Source of the DNA: Leucobacter sp. 7(1) | GTDB taxonomy: Bacteria; Actinomycetota; Actinomycetes; Actinomycetales; Microbacteriaceae | NCBI RefSeq assembly: GCF_900163635.1 | Contig: NZ_FUID01000072.1 | Span: forward strand, 24,004 to 88,003 | Length of the DNA stretch: 64,000 bases | Reading direction: 5' to 3' | Shown: piece by piece, positions 53,812 through 63,999 of the stretch | Numbering within the stretch: the stretch's first letter is position 1 | Layout of the letters: each line of letters begins with the position of its first letter | Notes under the pieces: generated by a model | The model's input: only the letters and a program-made list of their open reading frames with translations | Databases searched by the model: none | What the model was told of the DNA's origin: nothing | Made by a program: the position numbers and the translations under genes

Positions 53812-54564
53812 TCACGCTCGGGTCTCACGAAGTTCCGCCTCGATCTCACCGGCCGCGGCTCGGAGCGCGGCGAGCGCCGGAGCGGGATCTGTGATCCGGG
53901 GGAGGATCACGGACAGCGCCGCAACGACGGTGCCCGCGTCGCGCACGGGGACCGCGACCCCGGTTGATACGCCCTCAACGGAGCCCGGTGCCACGACCTG
54001 CCCGGTGCGCCGAATCTCTGTCAACGTTCGTCGCAGCTGCTCCGGTTGCGTGGGGGTTCCGGGCCCGAGCCGGGGCAGCGGTGCCGTCAGGACCCGCGCT
54101 CGCACCTCTGGCGCGGCGAAGGCCAGCAGCATGAGGCCCGCTGAGGACGCGTGCAACGGTAGCCGACCGGCGACGCGGGCGATGTTCGCCCCGGCCTCCG
54201 GGTGCGAGAGCCGCTCGACGAATAGTGCCTCGTCCTGCTCGAGCACCGCGAGGTGTGTGTGCTGTCGCACGGCGGCCTGCACCCGTTCCATCGCGGGCAA
54301 CGCGGCTTGCCGCAACCGGAGCACCGTCGAGCCGCGGAGCGCGAGCTCCCAGAGCCGGAGCCCGAGCCGTACCCGCTGATCCTCGTCGCGCTCAAGGAGC
54401 CCGGCCGACACGAGCTCCTCGATGAGGCGGTGCGCCGTGGAGGACGGGAGCGCGGCACGGCGGCCGATCTCGCTCGCGCGCTGGGCGGTGCGCTCAGGGG
54501 TGAAGGTTTCGAGCACGCGGACGACGCGCTGCACCACGCTGTCGCCGCTCGGGGAATTGGCCAT
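53812..54564 (-). CDS. IclR family transcriptional regulator (probable pobA regulator)
   Basis: 250 residues from the ATG at 54564. N-terminal winged helix (VVQRVVRVLETFTPERTAQR, RRAALPSSTAHRLIEELVS) and a C-terminal IclR effector domain (RLPLHASSAGLMLLAFAA, STGVAVPVRDAGTVVAALSV). Upstream of pobA on the same strand and divergent from a second IclR gene, 54 bp apart. IclR regulators (PobR, PcaR, PcaU) commonly govern 4-hydroxybenzoate and protocatechuate genes, so local control is expected; which gene each regulator serves cannot be told from sequence alone. Confidence 0.9.
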   Translation of the reverse strand: MANSPSGDSVVQRVVRVLETFTPERTAQRASEIGRRAALPSSTAHRLIEELVSAGLLERDEDQRVRLGLRLWELALRGSTVLRLRQAALPAMERVQAAVRQHTHLAVLEQDEALFVERLSHPEAGANIARVAGRLPLHASSAGLMLLAFAAPEVRARVLTAPLPRLGPGTPTQPEQLRRTLTEIRRTGQVVAPGSVEGVSTGVAVPVRDAGTVVAALSVILPRITDPAPALAALRAAAGEIEAELRETRA

Positions 54565-54618
54565 GGGCCCAGCATGCCACGGGGTATCCTCGAACGCAGG
54601 ATCGAGGAGGACGCCGCC

Positions 54619-55389
54619 ATGACCGCTGAAACGCCGACCGGCGAGGGAATCCTTGACCGGGCGCTCGCGGTGCTCGCCTGCTTCACCGAGGACGAATCGG
54701 AGCTCACCGCGGGTGAGTTGGCCGCGCGGACCGGGCTTGCCTCCTCCACGCTGCACCGCCTGCTGGCGGCCCTCGTGCAGCGCGGCATGCTTGTGCGATT
54801 GCCCGGGCGACGATACTCGGTGGGGGCCCGACTGTGGGAACTGGGCGAGCTTTCTCCGCTCTCGCTCAGGCTCAGGGAACGCGCGATCCCGCACATGGTG
54901 CGGCTCTACGAGGCCACGGGTGAGAATGTGCATCTCGCGGTGCTTGACGGGGAAAAACCGGAAGCCGCGAGTGCGATCTACGTGGGGCGCGTGACCGGGC
55001 GGATGTCGATCCCCACGGTGAGCCGGGCCGGCGGGCGCGGGCCACTGCACACGACCGGGGTGGGACGGGCGCTCCTGGCCGCGCAGGACGAAGCCTGGCT
55101 GGCGCAGTACTTCACCGCGCCGCGCGAGCTCGAGACGCGGTTCTCGATCACTGCGGAGGCACCGCTGCGGCAAGAACTCGCGCGTACGCGGGAACGCGGC
55201 TACGCGCTGACGCAGGAAGAAATGACACTGGGGAACATTTCGGTTGCCGTCGCGCTGCCTCCGGTATCGGGACTCCCGCTGATCGCGCTGGGGCTCGTAG
55301 TGACCCTGCAGCGCGCAGACGAGCGCCGCCTTGCCGCCATTGTGCAGCAGGCCGCCCGCGAGCTGTTCCTCGACGTCCGCGCGAACTGA
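54619..55389 (+). CDS. IclR family transcriptional regulator (probable pca regulator)
   Basis: 256 residues from the ATG at 54619. HTH with LDRALAVLACFTEDESELTA and TGLASSTLHRLLAALVQRGM; effector domain with LHTTGVGRALLAAQ, RGYALTQEEMTLGNISVAVA and LPLIALGLVVTL. It precedes pcaH on the same strand, separated by the 10-bp repeat array. Probably senses an intermediate such as protocatechuate, 3-carboxymuconate or oxoadipate. Confidence 0.9.
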   Translation: MTAETPTGEGILDRALAVLACFTEDESELTAGELAARTGLASSTLHRLLAALVQRGMLVRLPGRRYSVGARLWELGELSPLSLRLRERAIPHMVRLYEATGENVHLAVLDGEKPEAASAIYVGRVTGRMSIPTVSRAGGRGPLHTTGVGRALLAAQDEAWLAQYFTAPRELETRFSITAEAPLRQELARTRERGYALTQEEMTLGNISVAVALPPVSGLPLIALGLVVTLQRADERRLAAIVQQAARELFLDVRAN

Positions 55390-55400
55390 CGACCGCCGAC

Positions 55401-55467
55401 TCCCACCGACTCCCACTGACTCCCGCCGACTCCCACTGACTCCCGCCGACTCCCACTGAGTGGGAGT
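55401..55467. repeat. six 10-bp tandem units ending in a 19-bp palindrome, upstream of pcaH
   Basis: Units TCCC(A/G)C(C/T)GAC repeat six times without gaps (55401-55460), one per helical turn. The final unit runs into ACTCCCACT-g-AGTGGGAGT (55449-55467), a perfect palindrome with 9-base arms. It sits 12 bp behind the IclR gene and 70 bp before the pcaH ATG. Likely regulator binding sites; the palindrome could also end the IclR transcript. Confidence 0.7.
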
Positions 55468-55537
55468 GTGTCGGGGGCTGGGGCACCCTCGGTGCCACGC
55501 TGGAATCCTCATCACGCTCGTGTCGAAGGAGACAATC

Positions 55538-56359
55538 ATGGCTGACGCGCCACCCCTCGCCGCCGCCCCGGAGACGTTGCTGGCGGCCCCGGACCAGGCC
55601 TCTCAATCCGAGATCACCGCCGAGATTGCGACACTTCACGCCGAGTATGCGCGGCGTATCGCCGGGGGCGAGTCCCTGCCGCGCACGATGATCGATTTCC
55701 CTCCCTACCGCTCCAGCCTGCTGCGCCACCCCACGAAGAACCTGCAACTCGTCGACCCCGAGACGATCGAGCTGTGGTCGCCGGCCTATGGCCAGCGCGA
55801 CGTTGCCGCAATTGAATCCGATTTGACCCTCCAGCACACCGGGGAACCGCTGGGGGAACGGATCACCGTCACCGGGCGGCTGCTCGATTCGTGGGGTCGG
55901 CCGCAGCGGAATCAGCTCATCGAAATCTGGCAGGCAAACTCCGCCGGGCGCTACATTCACCAGCGGGATCAGCACCCCGCTCCACTCGATCCGAACTTCA
56001 CCGGCGCGGGCCGCGCCATCACGAACGATCAGGGGGAATACACCTTCACCACGATCAAGCCGGGTCCGTACCCCTGGAAGAACCACGTGAACGCTTGGCG
56101 CCCCGCACACATTCACTTCTCCGTGTTTGGGCCATCCTTCACGCAGCGCATCGTGACACAGATGTACTTCCCGAACGACCCGCTCTTCCCACTCGACCCC
56201 ATCTACAACACGATCCGAGACCAACGGGATCGTGACCGGCTGATCAGCACCTACGACCACGAACTCACGGTGCCTGAATTCTCAATGGGATACCGCTTCG
56301 ACATTGTGCTTGACGGTCCCGACGCGACCTGGTTCGAACCCGAGGAGGGCGATCACTGA
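55538..56359 (+). CDS. pcaH: protocatechuate 3,4-dioxygenase beta subunit
   Basis: 273 residues from the ATG at 55538 (GAAGGAG at 55525-55531). Intradiol dioxygenase with non-haem iron ligands: Tyr in YTFTTIKPGPYPWKNHVNAW and the His pair in RPAHIHFSVFG; also GRLLDSWGRPQRNQLIEIWQ and QANSAGRYIHQRDQH. Opens protocatechuate to 3-carboxy-cis,cis-muconate. Its stop overlaps the pcaG ATG (TGATG). Confidence 0.96.
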   Translation: MADAPPLAAAPETLLAAPDQASQSEITAEIATLHAEYARRIAGGESLPRTMIDFPPYRSSLLRHPTKNLQLVDPETIELWSPAYGQRDVAAIESDLTLQHTGEPLGERITVTGRLLDSWGRPQRNQLIEIWQANSAGRYIHQRDQHPAPLDPNFTGAGRAITNDQGEYTFTTIKPGPYPWKNHVNAWRPAHIHFSVFGPSFTQRIVTQMYFPNDPLFPLDPIYNTIRDQRDRDRLISTYDHELTVPEFSMGYRFDIVLDGPDATWFEPEEGDH

Positions 56360-56955
56360 TGAGTGCTGCAGCACCCCACACCGCGCCGCACATTGCGGCA
56401 GTTCCCGCGCGCACCCACGAGGCCACCCCGGGGCAAACGGTGGGACCATTCTTTGCCTACGGCACCACCTTTCCCAAGAAACACGAGGTCGTCTTCCCGC
56501 ACTCCCCGGGCGCGATCCTGCTCAGCGGCACGGTGCGCGACGGAAACGGACAGCCCATCCCCGACTCCATCGTCGAGATCTTTGCCGCCGACACTGATGG
56601 CACGGTGCCGCGCGCCCGCGGGACCTTCCGCCGCGACGATCACTCCTTTACCGGGTTCGGGCGCGCCTTCACGAGCGACGAGGGGCACTTCGAGTTCTGG
56701 ACCCGCAACCCGGGCTCAGTCACCGGGGAGGCCCCGTTCTTCGCAACAATCGTGTACGCGCGCGGCCTGCCCGACAAGCTGCACACCCGGATCTATCTCC
56801 CGGAGCACACCGTCGCGCTCGCCGCAGACCGCCTCCTGTCCTCGCTCTCAGCGGCGGATCGCGCTACGCTCGTTGCCACGCGCACGCCTGCCGGAAACCT
56901 GACCCATGACATCCGGCTGCAGGGCGAGAAGGAGACAGTGTTCCTTGCCTATTGA
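56359..56955 (+). CDS. pcaG: protocatechuate 3,4-dioxygenase alpha subunit
   Basis: 198 residues. ATPGQTVGPFFAYG is the family opening; GNGQPIPDSIVEIFAADTDG and FGRAFTSDEGHFEFWTRNPG follow, and KLHTRIYLPEH, without the iron-binding His-x-His of the beta chain. Forms the active site with PcaH. Its end overlaps the start of pcaB by 11 bases. Confidence 0.95.
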   Translation: MSAAAPHTAPHIAAVPARTHEATPGQTVGPFFAYGTTFPKKHEVVFPHSPGAILLSGTVRDGNGQPIPDSIVEIFAADTDGTVPRARGTFRRDDHSFTGFGRAFTSDEGHFEFWTRNPGSVTGEAPFFATIVYARGLPDKLHTRIYLPEHTVALAADRLLSSLSAADRATLVATRTPAGNLTHDIRLQGEKETVFLAY

Positions 56956-58342
56956 GTTGCCGCAGCCCCCACCTGTCTTCGATGCCGGGCTCCTGTCTCC
57001 CGTGAGCGTTGGCGTGGGCGCTGAGCTCAGCGATGAGGCTGTCTTCGGGGCGCTCGTCACCGCGGAAGTTGCGCTCGCTCGCGCCTGGGGCAGCGTCGGA
57101 GTCGCGCCGCCTGCCGCGGTCGCGGAACTCTCACATCAGCTCGGCTGGGCCGGTCAGGGAGAGCCATGCGCGCTTCACGATCCGCCACTTGCAGAGATCG
57201 TCGCAGGATCGGCCGCCGGGGGGAACCCCGTGATCCCGCTTGTCCCGGTGCTCGCGGATCGCGTGTCCGGGGAACACCGCGCCTGGGTGCACCGCGGGGC
57301 CACCAGTCAGGACATCCTGGACTCGGCGCTGATGCTTGTGGCTCGGCGATCCGGCACGCTGCTGCTCGCCGATCTGCGGGCTGCGGAGTGCGCACTTGCT
57401 GAGTTCGCGCAGGAGCATCGTGGACTGGCTGCTGCAGCACGCACCCTGACTCAGCACGCCGTGCCCACGACGGTCGGGCTCCGCGCGAGTGGCTGGCTGC
57501 GCGGGATCCGGCGCGCGGCGGATCGCCTGGACGCGACACTGCAGGAGCTGCCCGCGCAGCTGGGCGGTGCCGGTGGGACGCTCGCATCGTTCGCGGAGAT
57601 CGCGCGCAGTGCCGGTGCGTCGCCCGAGGACACCGTGACCCGCCTCGTCGCCGCGTTTGCGCAGGAGCTCGGGCTCGCCGCGCCGGATGCGCCGTGGCAC
57701 ACGGTTCGATGGCCGGTGACGGAGCTGGGAGCCGCACTGACGCAGGTCGTTGATGCGCTCGGCGCGCTGGCCACGGACGTGGCGACCCTCAGTCGCACCG
57801 AGCTCGGCGAACTCGCGGAGGGTGCGGCCGGTGGCTCGTCAGCGATGCCCCAGAAGCGAAATCCGGCAGCGTCAGTGCTGATCCGGTCAGCCGCGCTTCG
57901 TGCGCCGCAACTCGGGGCTACCCTGCACCTTGCGGCGGCCCTCGCGGGCGATGAGCGCCCCGACGGGGCGTGGCACGCGGAATGGCCGACGCTGCGCGAG
58001 CTGTTGCGGCTTGCCCGCGGCGGCGCGGCGCAGGCACGGCGGCTCGTCTCTGGCCTGCGGGTGGACGCCAACGCGGTGGCGCGCAATCTCGCGCTCACCG
58101 ACGGGCTCATCGTTGCCGAGCGCCTCGCGATCGTGCTCGGGCCCGTAATCGGCGCCGAGCGTGTCCGCGAGATCGTGCGGGCAGCCGGCTCGGGCGGCCA
58201 CCTGGCCGGGATGCTGCGCGCCGATCCCGCGATTGCCCAGTCCGGGATCGACGTCACCGCACTGCTTGATCCAGCGCAGTATCTCGGGCTCGCCGCCGAG
58301 CTCACCGAACCCATCGCTTTGCCGTCCCAGGAGACCCCATGA
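56945..58342 (+). CDS. pcaB: 3-carboxy-cis,cis-muconate cycloisomerase
   Basis: 465 residues from a TTG at 56945, reading LPIELPQPPPVFDAG; AAGGAG lies about 10 bases upstream and no ATG/GTG in a better place exists. Fumarase/aspartase superfamily: WVHRGATSQDILDSALML and the signature GGSSAMPQKRNPAASVLIRS with its catalytic Ser loop. Converts carboxymuconate to 4-carboxymuconolactone. ATGA overlap with pcaD at 58339-58342. Confidence 0.93.
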   Translation: MPIELPQPPPVFDAGLLSPVSVGVGAELSDEAVFGALVTAEVALARAWGSVGVAPPAAVAELSHQLGWAGQGEPCALHDPPLAEIVAGSAAGGNPVIPLVPVLADRVSGEHRAWVHRGATSQDILDSALMLVARRSGTLLLADLRAAECALAEFAQEHRGLAAAARTLTQHAVPTTVGLRASGWLRGIRRAADRLDATLQELPAQLGGAGGTLASFAEIARSAGASPEDTVTRLVAAFAQELGLAAPDAPWHTVRWPVTELGAALTQVVDALGALATDVATLSRTELGELAEGAAGGSSAMPQKRNPAASVLIRSAALRAPQLGATLHLAAALAGDERPDGAWHAEWPTLRELLRLARGGAAQARRLVSGLRVDANAVARNLALTDGLIVAERLAIVLGPVIGAERVREIVRAAGSGGHLAGMLRADPAIAQSGIDVTALLDPAQYLGLAAELTEPIALPSQETP

Positions 58343-59118
58343 CCCCGCCCCAGATCGCGCTCACCGAACCCGCCGGCACTGCCGGTGCCCCGCTCGTGGT
58401 GCTGGCCCACTCGCTCGGCACCGGGCCCATCATCTGGGAACGCGTCGTCCCAGAACTCGCCCGCGACTACCGAGTCACCCTGCTGTCGCTCCCCGGACAC
58501 GGCAGCGCGCCCGCACCCGCCGATCCGTTTACAATCGAGGAACTTGCCGACGCTGTTGCGGCCGCGATCCGGGAGCTCGAGGGCACCGGGGTCCGGTATG
58601 CGGGAGTCTCAATTGGGGGCGCGCTCGGGCTGATGCTCGCGCTGCGCCATCCCGCACTGTTCTCGGGGGTCGCGAGCGTGGCCTCCGCTGCCTCACTCGG
58701 CACCGCGGAGCACTGGGCTGCCCGCGCCTTGTTGGTCCGGGAGCAGTCGACTGCGGCGCTCGTGACCGCGTCGGCTCAGGCCTGGTTCGCGCCCGAGTCG
58801 ATCGCAAACGAACCTGAGATCACGGGCCGGATCCTGCGCGAACTGCAGGCGGTATCCGACGAAGGCTACGCGCGCTGCGCGGAAGCACTCGGCGGCTTCG
58901 ACGTGCGTTCCCGGTTGGGCGAGATCGCGGTCCCGCTCCTCGCGATGGGAGGCGAGTTTGACACCGTCGCCCCGGAGCCGCGTCAGGACGAGATCGTGGC
59001 CGGGGTGCTGCGCGGTCGGAAGGTGATGATCGCGGGTGCCGCACATCAGCCCCCGGCCGAGCAGGCGGCGGCTGTCACCGCGGCGCTGCAGGAATTCTTC
59101 GCGGAGGTGGGACGATGA
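58339..59118 (+). CDS. pcaD: 3-oxoadipate enol-lactonase
   Basis: 259 residues of alpha/beta-hydrolase fold: oxyanion region VVLAHSLGTGPIIWE, nucleophile elbow GVSIGGALGL, Asp in MGGEFDTVAP and His in GAAHQPPAEQ. Hydrolyses 3-oxoadipate enol-lactone to 3-oxoadipate. In many Actinobacteria this domain is fused with PcaC as PcaL; here the two genes are separate but overlap by four bases. Confidence 0.92.
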   Translation: MTPPQIALTEPAGTAGAPLVVLAHSLGTGPIIWERVVPELARDYRVTLLSLPGHGSAPAPADPFTIEELADAVAAAIRELEGTGVRYAGVSIGGALGLMLALRHPALFSGVASVASAASLGTAEHWAARALLVREQSTAALVTASAQAWFAPESIANEPEITGRILRELQAVSDEGYARCAEALGGFDVRSRLGEIAVPLLAMGGEFDTVAPEPRQDEIVAGVLRGRKVMIAGAAHQPPAEQAAAVTAALQEFFAEVGR

Positions 59119-59528
59119 GTGAGAACGAACGCGCAGCGTTGGGGCTGAGCGACGCCGAGCGTGTTGAGCAGGGCATGCGGGTGCGCCGTGAGGTGCTCTC
59201 TGATGCCCATGTGGACCGGGCAAATGCGGCCATCACGGACTTCACTGCGGACTTCCAGGACTTCATCACTCGCACGGCGTGGGGTGATATCTGGTCGCGG
59301 CCGGGGCTCGATCGGCGCTCGCGCTCCGTGGCAGTGCTCACCGCCATGATCGCGCTGGGTCACCACGACGAGTTCGAGATGCACGTGCGCGCCGCCCGCC
59401 GGAACGGGCTCACTGTCGCGGAGATCAAGGAAGTGATTTTGCAGGCTGGGCTGTACTGCGGGGTTCCGGCCGCGAACTCGGCGTTTCACCTCGCGAAGCG
59501 TGTGCTTGAGGAACTCGGGGAGGCGTGA
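59115..59528 (+). CDS. pcaC: 4-carboxymuconolactone decarboxylase
   Basis: 137 residues of the AhpD-like/CMD fold: RVEQGMRVRREVLSDAHVDR, WGDIWSRPGLDRRSRSVAVL, LGHHDEFEMHVRAARRNGLT and LQAGLYCGVPAANSAFHLAK. Makes 3-oxoadipate enol-lactone. Last gene of pcaHGBDC; its stop codon lies in the loop of the terminator hairpin. Confidence 0.94.
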   Translation: MSENERAALGLSDAERVEQGMRVRREVLSDAHVDRANAAITDFTADFQDFITRTAWGDIWSRPGLDRRSRSVAVLTAMIALGHHDEFEMHVRAARRNGLTVAEIKEVILQAGLYCGVPAANSAFHLAKRVLEELGEA

Positions 59529-59541
59529 GCGCCTCCCCGAG
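59514..59541. terminator. terminator hairpin overlapping the pcaC stop codon
   Basis: CTCGGGGAGGCG (59514-59525) and CGCCTCCCCGAG (59530-59541), a perfect 12-bp stem with loop TGAG that holds the pcaC TGA. It separates pcaC from the convergent MFS gene (ends 59550) and can serve both strands. No U-run. Confidence 0.75.
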
Positions 59542-59549
59542 CCGTGCCG

Positions 59550-61873
<2,324 letters not shown>

Positions 61874-61875
61874 AA

Positions 61876-61909
61876 AGTGCAATTATGCACTAAACCATGA
61901 ATTGTGCAA
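61876..61909 (-). promoter_or_regulatory. promoter and operator of the TetR-MFS operon
   Basis: On the minus strand: TTGCAC (-35, 61909-61904), 16-base spacer, CATAAT (-10, 61887-61882). AGTGCA-ATTA-TGCACT (61876-61891) is a perfect dyad covering the -10 and reaching almost to the ATG at 61873. A bound repressor would block transcription; the message would be leaderless. Confidence 0.6.
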
Positions 61910-61947
61910 AATGTTGAGGGTCGATCGGTGCGCCCCGCCCGCCAATC

Positions 61948-61971
61948 GCTTGTGCTTGTGCTTGTGCTTGT
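61948..61971 (+). repeat. four tandem GCTTGT hexamers
   Basis: Four uninterrupted copies of GCTTGT, 56 bp before the DUF6153-type gene and 75 bp from the TetR start. A short simple repeat that could slip; no known role. Confidence 0.7.
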
Positions 61972-62026
61972 GCGGAATTTCCCAGCCCCGCGCAGTAGGT
62001 TCTCAGCTACGGAACAGGGGTAGGGT

Positions 62027-62527
62027 ATGCGAGCGCAACGATGGATTGTGACAGGATTCCAAAGCCTGCTGTTCACATGCGCCATGATCGTCATGTTGAT
62101 CGCGGGGCTGCTCGGTATGCACACGCTGTCAGCCGGGCACAGCACCGCGGGGACCGCGCTGGCGGCGACTGAGATGAATTTGCATCATGTAGCCGGCTAC
62201 GTCGACGCCGACGCCGCCGGGGATGCGCGGCAGGCGTCGCCTCTCCTGGCACCGTCTCTTCTGGCACCGTCTCTTCTGACGTCGTCTCCTCTTGCTGTGA
62301 ATCAACCTGCCTTGGGCGTGGGCCATGAGCCGGTCGAGCACGGCCTGCAAGCCCTGCTGTGCGTGCTCGCCCTGCTGGGTTCTGTGGTGCTGATCCTGCT
62401 CTCGCGATGGCCTGGTCGGATGCGTAGGTGGGCGGGGCATGCCTCGGCTCGTGCTGTGGCGTGTGTCCGCGCTGGTCTTGGCTCACGCCCGCCGTCGCTC
62501 ATATTCCTGTCGATCAGTCGTACGTGA
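62027..62527 (+). CDS. DUF6153-like small membrane protein
   Basis: 166 residues. First membrane segment LLFTCAMIVMLIAGLLGMHT with LSAGHS following (the GMHTLS-like motif of DUF6153), a His-poor external loop containing three 5-residue repeats (SLLAP), and a second segment ALLCVLALLGSVVLILLS. The C-terminal tail is basic. DUF6153 genes often neighbour copper or DUF305 genes, as here (DUF305 gene 108 bp downstream). Function unknown. Confidence 0.6.
   Translation: MRAQRWIVTGFQSLLFTCAMIVMLIAGLLGMHTLSAGHSTAGTALAATEMNLHHVAGYVDADAAGDARQASPLLAPSLLAPSLLTSSPLAVNQPALGVGHEPVEHGLQALLCVLALLGSVVLILLSRWPGRMRRWAGHASARAVACVRAGLGSRPPSLIFLSISRT
62241..62285 (+). repeat. three 15-bp repeats coding SLLAP
   Basis: Three 15-base units: CTCTCCTGGCACCGT, CTCTTCTGGCACCGT and a diverged third, within the DUF6153-like gene. 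In-frame, so copy number can change without breaking the protein. Confidence 0.65.
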
Positions 62528-62635
62528 TTCGCGTGCACCGTCCGCATCACCTTTCGGCTTCCGGGGTGGGCGGTGCGCTGCGGCCTGCCCGGGGCCACCG
62601 AATCAGGGTGATCTGACCACACAAAAGGATTGACT

Positions 62636-63220
62636 ATGCGATTGACCAACACACTTCTGCTCGCCACCGCGTTTGCTGGTGCTCTGCTCCTGACAGGCTG
62701 CGCGACTGGGCCGGAGGCGGTGAACGAGGCGACATCAGCGCCGTCCGTCTCGAATAGCACCGCGAACGCCGGTGATGAGATGTTCACCATAATGATGATC
62801 CCGCACCACGAGCAGGCAATCGAGATGGCTGACATGATCCTTGCGAAGGACGGCATTGACCCGCGGGTTACCGAGCTCGCCCAGCAGGTGAAGGGAGCGC
62901 AGGGGCCCGAGATCGAGCTGATGGAGGGTTGGCTCGCCGAGTGGGACGTTGATGCGCCCGGCGACATGGCGGGCCACAGCATGGGTGATGACGGGATGAT
63001 GGGTGAGGGGGACATGGATGCGCTCGAGGAGGCCTCCGGGGCCGAGGCGTCGCGTCTCTTTCTTGAGGGCATGATCGTGCATCACGAGGGCGCGATCGAC
63101 ATGGCTGAGACTGAACTCGCCTCGGGCCAGCACACGCAGGTGCGAGAGCTTGCAGAGCAGGTGATCGACGGCCAGAGTGCCGAGATCGCCGAGATGCGCG
63201 AGATCCTCGGCTCGCTGTAG
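62636..63220 (+). CDS. DUF305 lipoprotein
   Basis: 194 residues from the ATG at 62636 (AAAAGGA at 62623-62629). Lipoprotein signal with lipobox LLLTGC (Cys near residue 21). Two DUF305 halves: MMIPHHEQAIEMADMIL and GMIVHHEGAIDMAETEL, each a paired-His four-helix motif; a Met/His/Asp-rich linker (AGHSMGDDGMMGEGDMD) between them could bind copper. DUF305 proteins occur in copper-resistance loci. Anchored outside the membrane. Confidence 0.9.
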   Translation: MRLTNTLLLATAFAGALLLTGCATGPEAVNEATSAPSVSNSTANAGDEMFTIMMIPHHEQAIEMADMILAKDGIDPRVTELAQQVKGAQGPEIELMEGWLAEWDVDAPGDMAGHSMGDDGMMGEGDMDALEEASGAEASRLFLEGMIVHHEGAIDMAETELASGQHTQVRELAEQVIDGQSAEIAEMREILGSL

Positions 63221-63234
63221 CCGTGACGTGATTG

Positions 63235-63269
63235 CAGGTGGCCGGGTCGCGCTGCGGCCCGGCCACTTG
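63235..63269. terminator. bidirectional hairpin between DUF305 and lipoprotein genes
   Basis: GTGGCCGGG (63238-63246) and CCCGGCCAC (63258-63266), extended by C-G, A-T and G-T pairs outside, with an 11-base loop. Lies between convergent genes; no U-run. Confidence 0.6.
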
Positions 63270-63277
63270 CGGGCTCT

Positions 63278-63712
63278 CTACTGTGAGCAGAGGGAATCTT
63301 CCGCCAAGACCGCGATCATGGAACTCGCTTCGTATCCGGCCATCATCGTGCTGGGCTGCTCGCCCTCGATGACGGTGAGTTCGGCGAGGGAAACTCCCGC
63401 CGCGAGCTGGGTGCATGCGAGGTGAGCTGCGTCAATGATCTGCTGATCACTCAGTGTGCCGAATAGCCGCTCTGCATCCATGTTGTACCGCAAAATTTCG
63501 ACAAGGTCTTGTTCGGGGTTCGTTGACGATGGAACCTCGTCTCCCCAGAGGTTCTCCGTGACGACCTCGTCTGAGTTGCCTTGGGGGTGAGGTGCTGGTG
63601 CGGTGTTCGTCGGTTCGGTGCTTGCCGGACTCGTGGCTGCCGGTGTCTGAGTTGTGGTGCACCCGGTCGCGGCAAGGGCAAGCAGTGTTCCCACGAGAAC
63701 CTTTTTGAACAT
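63278..63712 (-). CDS. lipoprotein, DUF732-like
   Basis: 144 residues. Lipobox LAATGC (Cys18) after KKVLVGTLLALAA, a Thr/Pro/Ala-rich linker, then a small helical domain with LSDQQIIDAAHLACTQLAAG and a C-terminal AEDSLCSQ; the two Cys residues probably form a disulfide as in DUF732 proteins. Exported, membrane-anchored. The spacer ahead of it is A/T-rich. Function unknown. Confidence 0.78.
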   Translation of the reverse strand: MFKKVLVGTLLALAATGCTTTQTPAATSPASTEPTNTAPAPHPQGNSDEVVTENLWGDEVPSSTNPEQDLVEILRYNMDAERLFGTLSDQQIIDAAHLACTQLAAGVSLAELTVIEGEQPSTMMAGYEASSMIAVLAEDSLCSQ

Positions 63713-63843
63713 GTGTCAATGATATGCGTAAAGTATGTGTTTTTCATATGTTTTACCGGGGTTGTCTGTGGTGGATTTGTAGGGAGGTAACTTGTGCTGT
63801 AGGTGCCACGCTCGCCGACGGAGGTCGCTCCAACCCGGAAGCA

Positions 63844-63999
63844 TCAGAACGGATGCGGGGCGTTCGGATCCGCCGGTGGTGACTTGTGGCGTTTGGGCTT
63901 GGGTGGTGCGGGGTCGGTGCTGAATCTGACTCTGCTGGGTGGTCTGTCGATCGTGACGCGGCCGGTCGGGCTCACCCATTTCAGGGTCCCGCCCGGGAG
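63844..63999 (-). CDS. HNH endonuclease (DUF222/13E12 type), C-terminal fragment
   Basis: Fifty-one codons run from the right edge to a TGA at 63844-63846. LPGGTLKWVSPTGRVTIDRP and SRVRFSTDPAPPKPKR match the usual tail of the actinobacterial DUF222-HNH family, where G-T-L-x-W-x-S-P-T-G-R follows the HNH motif. The rest lies outside the window. These genes are multicopy in Microbacteriaceae. Confidence 0.65.
   Translation of the reverse strand, partial: LPGGTLKWVSPTGRVTIDRPPSRVRFSTDPAPPKPKRHKSPPADPNAPHPF

Noticed and set aside
55391..55467. The decamer array as a CRISPR array
   Set aside because: Units are 10 bp, contiguous, with no spacers, and no cas genes occur in the window.
54565..55539. 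Minus-strand frame continuing upstream of the first IclR gene to 55539
   Set aside because: The upstream part is low-complexity and antisense to the second IclR gene; the ATG at 54564 starts the HTH domain properly.
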